Assembly: GCA_037013495.1 (NCBI GenBank)
Contig: CM072808.1
Coordinates: 10,331,319 to 10,395,318 of the forward strand
Direction of reading: 5' to 3'
From: Hippophae tibetana
Taxonomy: Eukaryota > Streptophyta > Magnoliopsida > Rosales > Elaeagnaceae
Length of the DNA: 64,000 bases
In this document: piece after piece, positions 57,395 to 64,000 of the stretch
Numbering within the stretch: position 1 is the first letter of the stretch
Layout: every line of letters starts with the position of its first letter
Notes under the pieces: generated by a model
What the model saw: only the letters and a program-made list of their open reading frames with translations
Told to the model about the DNA's origin: nothing
The model's database searches: none
Program-made: the position numbers and the translations under genes

Positions 57395-57930
57395 CAATAT
57401 TCCTTATCCTGGCCATTGTTAAGAATCTTTAAAAATAAATAAATAAATAAGTATTGTGGAGATGTTAGAAGGTATCTTGTTTCGGTCCTAAAATGATGTG
57501 TTTAGGAAAAATTTGAGCCAAATATTATCTTTTATCCTACAAAGACCTAAGCCATACATTACAAGCTTAATAAAGTCCTATTGATTTTTGGTTTTGTGTT
57601 TGTCTACATTAGTGGAGAGAGAAGTGAAAAACGAACTTATGAGATTTGTGATTTCATTAAAAATTAATTGCTTCCATATTTGCATAAACTCATCCGGATT
57701 TCAGGTGATGAAATATGAAAAGACTTCACACACAAGAAAATTCAATGTGAAAATGTAACATACTTTTGAATTGCTTTCAATGCTTAGATAAAATTATTGT
57801 ATTTCTTTGAGTTATGTTATTTATATGACCAATGAGAAATGTTTTGAAAATCACTATTTTAAGTGCATATATCTTAGTTTTATTTCTCTCCTTTTGCTCG
57901 AGGACTAGAAAAATCTTAAGTTTGGGGGTG

Positions 57931-58627
57931 TGGTAACTCTATATTTTAGAGTTATTTTGTTCAATTTATTAATTATAATTGCTATGTTCTTAATGTTTTT
58001 AATTAATTTTAAGTTCTTAAATTATTATTTACTGTTAGTTTTTTTAGAAATATATTTTTAGAGAAAATTAAAGAATTAAATTGAAAAAAAGACTTAATTA
58101 CAAATAACAAAAGTTGAAAATTTAATTTGAATTAAAAGAGGACTTAATTGCAAATACAAAAGTTGAAAATTTAATTTGAATTCCATTAGAGGGCTTAAAT
58201 GTAATTAACCGAACTTTTGTTTTTCTGCACAGAGAAGGACTACCACGCGCATCATTGTTCAATGCACCTCACGCATCAACAGATCAGAAATTCAATGGTG
58301 AGGATCAAAAGAGTGAGATGCAAGCGCTACACGGGTGATTGGATGCGTTTCTAGCTACGACACATTGTTCGATGCGTAGAGTGGGGTCTACTTGTCTGCG
58401 TAGATGATTTCCCTGAGATGCACCCTCCTTCACTCACCGTCAGATCAAACCACAAATGGCCCAGATTGTGCGTGCTTCCCATGCTCCAAGCGAGTAGAGG
58501 CCAGCTGTTTTGCACAGACCAGCGTGCATATTTCTCGTGTGACACGATCCACCTAATCCGCGTGCGCCCTCTCATCCCACCCAATACGAAGCTACCACGT
58601 TTCTTGTTATTCTTCTAATGAGTTAGA
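57931..58627 (+). mobile_element. 3' LTR of E3, first part
   Basis: It starts TGGTAACTCTATATTTTAG directly after the polypurine tract and follows the 5' LTR closely. By hand I count roughly ten substitutions and a few small indels in the first ~230 bases. It is cut at 58627 by the solo LTR and continues at 60372. Frames 58351-58618 are shadows of the GC-rich part. Confidence 0.85.
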
Positions 58628-60371
58628 TGAGCAAAATTGGCATCGCCGATCCTGGCAATACTTTGGTTTTATATTTATAAAACTCTCGCAAGTGCACGAA
58701 TCATTTCGTAGAAAATGATGAGTATACTCCCAAGGCCGATCTAAGGAAGAAATATATGTGGTTTTTAATTTATTATTCGAACTTTTAAAAATGAAATTAA
58801 ATCCTAAACATCCTGTCATGATAGTTTGGTTTTTGTGTTTCTAATCTAATAATATAAAAATAAACATAGATACAGATTCAATAAATATTTATGCAAATTT
58901 TATCATTTATAATAGTGGAGTATTTATGGATATAATAACTAAGTTAATTATGCTTGCTCATACTATCTAGGTTATTAAAGATATAAATTGATATTTATTT
59001 ATTCTCTCTTTTTTATATGAATACCACCTTTGGTGGGGTTAGATATTCCTTGTTAACTAAACAAATCAATTAACACCTATGGGTGAGGTTGATAACTAAT
59101 TTGGTTAATTAAATTAATTCTTTTTTTCTAAGAGATTGAAAATGAACCATTTAAATGCCACCTTTGGTGGGATTAGACAGTTTAAACTTTATTTAAGGTG
59201 TCCAAATTAAACCTAAGAATTTAATTATTCGAGTACTAACTATCAAGTTTTAAAACCACTACTGAAAACATGTTGTCAATACATTTTCACATAATAATTC
59301 TTATAAAAACTTTTGAAATAGAGCTTCACTCTAACTATCGTGCGATTGTACCACCAAATAAAAGAGCACTACTCTAAATCAAACCGGATAACTAAACCTT
59401 AAAATCTAATTTTCAGATTTAAGTTTGTAATGAAAAATAACATATTTCTCTCTAACATTCTTAATATAAAATCTTGAATAAAAATAAAATCAATTTATTT
59501 TAGAGATTTTTACCTATTTAATATTTCGCAAGCATAACAACGTTATTATTATATCATGTTTACAAACAACCATCAAAGTTAAATTTAATCACAGAAAAAT
59601 TAAATATAACATGTAAGAATAAAGCATAAAAAATAACTGTAAAGAAAATAAAATCCGTACAATACTTCGATGTTATCCCCACTGCTGGAAAACCTCCAAA
59701 CGGAATTTGCACTCCCATTTATTGAATCGAAAAGCAAATAAATTACAAAAATATAACTATTTCTTCTCAAAAGGAGAAGAACTCTAAAACTAAGAGAAAC
59801 TAACTAAGAAAAGCTAAAAACTAAGAAAAGCTTAAAAACTTAGAAATGAGAGAAAGAAAGAGAAGAGAAGATGTATTTTTAGGTGTGTTTATTTATGAAT
59901 AGAATGGGGGTATTTATAGGTGAGGATGGGGAGAAAAATTGGGTGAAAAAATGATAAAAAATGGTGGAAATGTAGAGTAGTGAATGATGACATCATTGAT
60001 GATGTCATGATGACGTGGGGCGACGACGCGCGCAGATTGGGGCAGATGCGTGTAGCGGCCCGCGTGGACTGGGGCAGATGGGTGCAGCGGCGCGCGCAAC
60101 TGGGCGCAAGAACACGTAGATGGGGCGCAACTAGGAGCAGGCACTTACAGAATGGGCGTGCTGCTACGGCTGGGCGGCTGCGTGCGCAATTTCCTCCTTT
60201 TTGACCCATTTTGTCCAATTTTTCCATATTTTTTGACTTTTCCTCATTTATTTATGAATAAATTTGTGATGTATTGCCTCCAGTATTCCTTTTTGAGTCT
60301 TTAAGTTACATTTTTAATCAATTAATGTGCATAAAATCATGGTAATTTTACTGCTTTTTGAGCACTCATCA
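58628..60371 (-). mobile_element. Solo LTR of the A/B family inserted in the E3 LTR
   Basis: On the minus strand it starts TGATGAGTGCTC at 60371 and ends ..CCAATTTTGCTCA at 58628; 1744 bp. It follows the LTRs of A and B inverted: U5 CTTGGGAGTATACTCAT near 58735, ATTCAATAAATGGGAG near 59725, TATA box (59918-59911) and a very GC-rich patch upstream of it (60000-60190). No internal region is attached. It is flanked by a ~32-bp imperfect direct repeat (58595-58627 and 60372-60404) in place of a 5-bp duplication. The frames at 59889-60227 are products of the GC-rich patch. Confidence 0.85.
59911..59918 (-). promoter_or_regulatory. TATA box of the solo LTR
   Basis: Minus-strand TATAAATA in CACCTATAAATACCCCC context, matching the TATA position in A and B. 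Downstream on the minus strand is an A/C-rich leader and a GA/TC-rich stretch. Confidence 0.65.
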
Positions 60372-61480
60372 CACGTGTCTTGTTATTCTTCCAACGAGTC
60401 AGATGTCGCCACGTATCACACGTATTGTAAAATAAAAACCCAAAATATTTCTCTCACTAGCTTCATTTTTCATGCTTTGTCTCCCACTACTACACGCGTG
60501 TTTTGAACAATATTGGGGAATGTATATTTTGGAGATGTAGAGGAAGAAAGAGGAGAGTTTTTTTAGTTTTTATTTTTATGTTTTTAGTTTTTACTCTATG
60601 TGTTTGAAAAGATAGAGAGAACAGGGAGAAGCTATTTTTTGACTTGTGTTGTTATTTTGTTAGGGAAAAATACAGAGAAAAGAGACAGCAAAGAAGAAGA
60701 AAAAGGAAGGAATTTTATTTTTTTCATTGAGGAATTGTGAAAAAGTTTCTTCTAATCTTTTTCTTTTAATTTTATTTCTCTAAAATGTCTAAATATTTTC
60801 ATATTGTAATATCTATTTTTGCTATGAACTAAATTATTTGTTCTAGGGTTGTAGTGTAGCTTGAATTAATTATTTTTGAATGATTTATGGGATGTTTTTA
60901 AGTTGTTTATTTTATCTATGCTTAATGCTTTTAATTGTTGGAAGATTAATTAATTGATCTGTGAACCTTAAATAAACTTGGGAAAGGAATTTTTGTGTTC
61001 TTCTCGTGGATAGAATAACATATATTTATATGGCATTGGAATATATCTTTATTGTACGTGTAGCTATTGAGAACTTTAAGCTTAATAAATCTTTGTAAAA
61101 ATTTAATTCTCATAGAAATATAGAGAATTGTTTTAGTGAGATGTGTTATTTGTTATCGGAAGAGACATATGGATAAATTAGGAGTTCTTGGTTGACAAAT
61201 TAAATGTGAGAACATAAAACAAGAGAAAATAATAAGATTCAAATAGATTAATTTGGTGAAACTGCAATCCAAGAATTTTCTTATGAACTGTTATGAAAAT
61301 TAGTTAGTTAAACTTCATCCAAGTATCGATTGTTTGGATAAAATTAGGGTAAACTATTTTAGTACTTAACAAATATTAGTAAAAAATCTCCGTGGGAATG
61401 ATAACTTACTTATCATTTATTACTTGTGATCGTGTATACTTGCACGTTCATGTTCTCTTAAAAAGACAATAAGTTTTTGG
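60372..61480 (+). mobile_element. 3' LTR of E3, second part, plus nine extra bases
   Basis: It resumes CACGTGTCTTGTTATTC and follows the 5' LTR (52767-53887) to AAAGACAATA at 61471. The next nine bases AGTTTTTGG (61472-61480) equal the start of the internal region after a 5' LTR (AGTTTTTatGG at 53888) and do not belong to E2. E2 resumes at 61481. Confidence 0.8.
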
Positions 61481-62337
61481 CCTTTCATGCTAACCATTGT
61501 TAATATCTTTAGTCACTCATTTGAGCCTAACAAAGAACCATTCATATATTTAAGCCACATTTTATGCCTAACCAATAAGCTTTATCTTTATCCTTACATC
61601 TTCAGCTTGAATGAAAAGAAAAAAAAATGCAATCATATGTTATACTATTGAGTAAGATGAAATGTAATGCACTCTATAAAAAAAAGAGAAAAAAAAGAAG
61701 CATAACTTACAACACAATTATCCCTCTAAAAAAAAGAAAATAGAATGGAAAATAAGTTTGGGGTGTAGTGAAGTTACAAAAAAAAGATGTGGAATAAAAG
61801 AATATGAAAATAATGACAAATGAGGGTTTACTAAAATATCAAGTTAAATCTCAATTGCAGTTAAAAAGTGTATGATTAACACAAACAAAGCTAAGGAGTG
61901 GAAAGAGCATAAATGTCTTCCTTTATCAACCCCCCACCTAAGCCTTACGTTACAACCATGTAAAGTCTTTAGTGATCTTTAGCTAAGTGCATATTTATAT
62001 TAGTGGAGAGGGATGTGAAAAATAGACTTATGAGACTTATTCTAAGATTGAATTACTCCTATATGTTGATTTCATGAGTGCATTGAATGATATCATGTGC
62101 AACACACACACACAAATCAATTTGTCAAAAACCTTGTATATCCTTGTATTGATGGAACGTTGATTGATGAATATGTGAACCTTCTTATCATAGGATTGTA
62201 CAACTTTTGAGAGGGATATTTTTCATGAAATATGCATGTACTAATAGAAGTATATTTATGAATATACTACCCATTTTATTTTATTTAGTTATACTTGGCT
62301 TTACTTGAGGACAAGCAAAGAGTTAAGTTTGGGGGTG
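61481..62337 (+). mobile_element. Tail of E2 resumed, ending in the polypurine tract
   Basis: CCTTTCATGCTAACCATTGTTAATATC continues the E2 tail broken at 52105 (compare E1 on the minus strand, 5840-5800). It runs through TTGATGGAACGTTGATTGATGAATATG (62150) and ends in the tract GTTAAGTTTGGGGGTG at 62322-62337. Non-coding. Confidence 0.85.
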
Positions 62338-63688
62338 TGATGACTCTATGAAAGTAGAGTCATTAGTACACTTTTTTTTACTTAATATTAACTTGTTTTA
62401 CTCAATAAATAGTATTTTTGAGGATAAAAATATTAAAATATAATATTTTTAGTAAGAGGGGGGAAATATAATTTTTGGGATTTGTTTGGAATTTTTATGG
62501 ATTTTTTATGAATATTTAACACAGGATCAAACCTTCACGCCACATATCATCACTTTACTCATGCAGTAGTTCCACCCGTATGTCATACCATTTGTTAACA
62601 CGAATCTCGTTATGCTGCATGGTACTGACTCAACATGGTCTTCTTTGCCATGTGTCATGCTGAGATTGTCTGACGCTATTGATTTTGCTTGTTTTGATCT
62701 CAACTCTTGATCTGAACCTGATCTAATGTTCCATAATGCATCTGAGCTATATTTAAGTCCCTAATCACCCCATAAACCTTAATGGGTCATCATTAGCATA
62801 ATTTTGGTCAATTTTTTGAGCTAAAAAGATAGAAAATTTTGAAAGGAGATGCAATTTTGGTTAGATTTAAGAGAAAATTAACACTATAATTCAAAATATT
62901 GATTGTATTTCTTCTTCTACTCTTTTCTTTATAAATTTTTAAGGCTTCCTTTATGAAAAATATGAGCTTTATGAACACAATTATTTATAGTTAATTTATT
63001 AATTTAGGGATCTTATGAACCCAATTTTAACCATGTGATGTTCTAATATTTTACCCAATTATAATTTTAATTTAACTATATTGTTTAATCTGATTTTTAT
63101 GCTATTAATTGTTTGACCAACAATTTATCTATGGAGACAATTAAAATAGATTTGAGAGAATTATTTAATTGTTTGTCTTGATTAAATAACATGCATAGTT
63201 TCTAGGTAGAAATGTATGGTTCTTATGTATGTGGTCCATAATTGATGAACTTAATGAGTAGTGTGCAATTTAATTGGCATGAGAGTGTGATTAAATTAAT
63301 TACTATATGATGATAGCTTACTTGAGAGAGGAATACATATTAGGCTAGATTCAATTGATCATCTAATTAATTGATAATTATATTGAAGGGATTTTAGTGA
63401 TTCGTGTGTTTAGAAAATTGGGGTATTTAGTATTCCTAGATATTTTCTCATATATCTTCTTAGTTACCAAATTTGATTTAATTAATTATTACTCTTTGCT
63501 TTTACTTATTTTAATTTTGCTTCCTTAAAATAGAAAAACACAAAAAATTGATTTTTAATTTTTTTAGATTTATAAATTAGTTTATAAAAAAATAATCACC
63601 ATGGGAGCAATATTTTCTTATCATTATACTACTTGTTAAGATATGTATACTTGCGTATTCATTGCATACATAGTTTGTGTTTCAATCA
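62338..63688 (+). mobile_element. 3' LTR of E2
   Basis: 1351 bp from TGATGACTCTATGAAAG to TGTGTTTCAATCA. It is colinear with the 5' LTR but with many differences and a few deletions (for example ~60 bases around 62625). TATATTTAA lies at 62748-62756. The terminal stem is 9 bp. It is followed by the CTTTG duplication and CACTA coding. Confidence 0.9.
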
Positions 63689-64000
63689 CTTTGATGCCAT
63701 GAAGGCAGAGATGGATGCACTAAGAGCTTAGTTACTGGAAGATAGGAGTGTAGGACATTCAAGCCATTATCTAGAACAAAATCCTCCAATTGATAGTTCC
63801 AATGGGACTCCATGTAAAAATGTAATAACACCTACATCTACACCACACATCCAACAAATTCCCACTCATCTTGATGTGCCTTCATTTCATTTTGGATTAG
63901 TTGTAAGTCCTTCATTTCATATGGGATTAGTTGTAAGTAATCTTCAATATTCATTCTTTTTCATATTTTCATTTTGATTTTTGTGGTGTTGGAGTGATAG
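63689..64000 (+). pseudogene. CACTA transposase C-terminal part, resumed after E2
   Basis: After CTTTG the sequence reads MKAEMDALRA..LLEDRSVGHSSHYLEQNPP, a coiled-coil-like end of the kind found after the PF03004 domain in plant CACTA proteins. It is then Pro/His/Ser-rich with a direct repeat CCTTCATTTCAT.T.GGATTAGTTGTAAGT (63880 and 63908). It contains a stop at 63730. The element's 3' terminus is outside the window. Confidence 0.65.

Larger units (their letters stand above)
56511..57930 (+). mobile_element. Non-coding tail of E3 with two polypurine tracts
   Basis: Post-pol motif with hairpin TGGG-AGGCAA-CCCA (56622-56635); tail hairpin CACATT-AAGGAC-AATGTG (56821-56838) followed by the internal polypurine-like TTAAGTTTGGGTGGAGAG (56843); and the LTR-adjacent tract TTAAGTTTGGGGGTG (57916-57930). 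A (CA)n(TA)n microsatellite lies between. AGGAAATGATTTAGGCCATCTTTGGATC (57213) is also found in E1 and E2. No coding. Confidence 0.75.
52106..61471 (+). mobile_element. E3: Athila-like element nested in E2
   Basis: 5' LTR 52106-53887, internal 53888-57930, 3' LTR 57931-61471 (itself split by a solo LTR). It contains gag, protease and integrase C-terminus but lacks RT, RNase H and integrase core. LTRs are much more alike than those of E2, so it is younger, consistent with nesting. No clean 5-bp duplication: the left flank ends ATTGAG, while on the right AGTTTTTGG precedes the resumed E2 sequence at 61481. Confidence 0.9.
47437..63688 (+). mobile_element. E2: Athila-like element (whole, with nested E3)
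   Basis: 5' LTR 47437-48853, internal 48854-62337, 3' LTR 62338-63688, flanked by CTTTG on both sides. Without the E3 insert (52106-61480) it would be ~6.9 kb. It carries gag, protease and an integrase scrap but no RT, RNase H or integrase core, like E1. The two LTRs differ at many positions, so the insertion is old. It interrupts the CACTA transposase gene, and CACTA coding resumes right after it. Confidence 0.9.

Noticed and set aside
59889..60227. 112-codon minus frame and overlapping 74-76-codon frames
   Set aside because: Lie in the GC-rich patch and leader of the solo LTR; the corresponding patches in A and B do not encode similar peptides.
1..64000. CRISPR arrays, bacterial operons, rRNA or tRNA genes
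   Set aside because: No regularly spaced repeat-spacer pattern, no clustered intact bacterial-type frames, and no cloverleaf or rRNA-like sequence seen; primer sites only resemble tRNA 3' ends in complement.

Overview
The window looks like an AT-rich, intergenic stretch of a plant nuclear genome, most likely a eudicot. The support is one spliced plant gene with GT..AG introns, together with plant-type retrotransposons (Athila-like Ty3/gypsy with tRNA-Asp-type primer sites, Copia-like with an initiator-Met primer site, a chromovirus fragment) and CACTA/En-Spm DNA transposons. I see exactly one apparently intact host gene: a LONELY GUY (LOG) cytokinin-activating phosphoribohydrolase of the LOG8 type in seven exons at 32378-34981 (+), 216 codons. 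Nearly everything else is transposable-element sequence in various states of decay.

Layout. (1) 1-4251: tail of an Athila-like element, a broken LTR, a possible CACTA end, a decayed gag and an unclassified block with an unusual GC-rich CGCCGGCGG repeat. (2) 4252-11000 (-): element E1, an Athila-like element with gag and protease but no RT/RNase H/integrase core. It has its 5' LTR but its 3' LTR is lost. (3) 11001-20289 (+): gag remnants, then element A (gag, RT, RNase H, integrase C-terminus, 3' LTR) split by a 1.76-kb non-autonomous CACTA element with a clean 3-bp duplication. (4) 20290-25458 (-): a Copia-like leader and LTR. (5) 25459-31245 (+): element B, same LTR family as A but with no coding sequence (LARD-like). 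(6) 31345-31727: a small CCGGACC-rich MITE-like insertion with an 11-bp duplication, just upstream of LOG. (7) 32013-34981: LOG promoter and gene. (8) 34982-41168: decayed repeats, a second Copia-like LTR and leader (+) inverted relative to the first, a GATCGATC-rich cluster and a chromovirus integrase/chromodomain fragment (-). (9) 41169-64000: a set of nested insertions. A large CACTA transposon (start 41169, end beyond the window) is interrupted by Athila-like element E2 (47437-63688; 5-bp duplication CTTTG on both sides). E2 is interrupted by E3 (52106-61471), and the 3' LTR of E3 is interrupted by a solo LTR of the A/B family (58628-60371, -). The CACTA element itself sits in the chromovirus fragment.

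The three LTR families (A/B: starts TGATGAGT; E1/E2: TGATGACTC; E3: TGATAACTC) share a plan: LTR, tRNA-Asp-like primer site, gag, protease, a scrap of integrase C-terminus, then a long non-coding tail with conserved hairpins and two polypurine tracts. E1, E2 and E3 all lack the RT-RNase H-integrase core, and E1 and E2 share the same deletion layout, which suggests lineages amplified as gag-protease-only parasites. The best candidates for something not yet described are the RNA-like hairpins with compensatory changes (LTR start; CACATTG..CAATGTG; GATGGG..CCCATC), which outlive the coding genes. I found no convincing new multi-gene system, no rRNA/tRNA genes and no CRISPR. All homology statements come from reading translations by eye, not from database searches.
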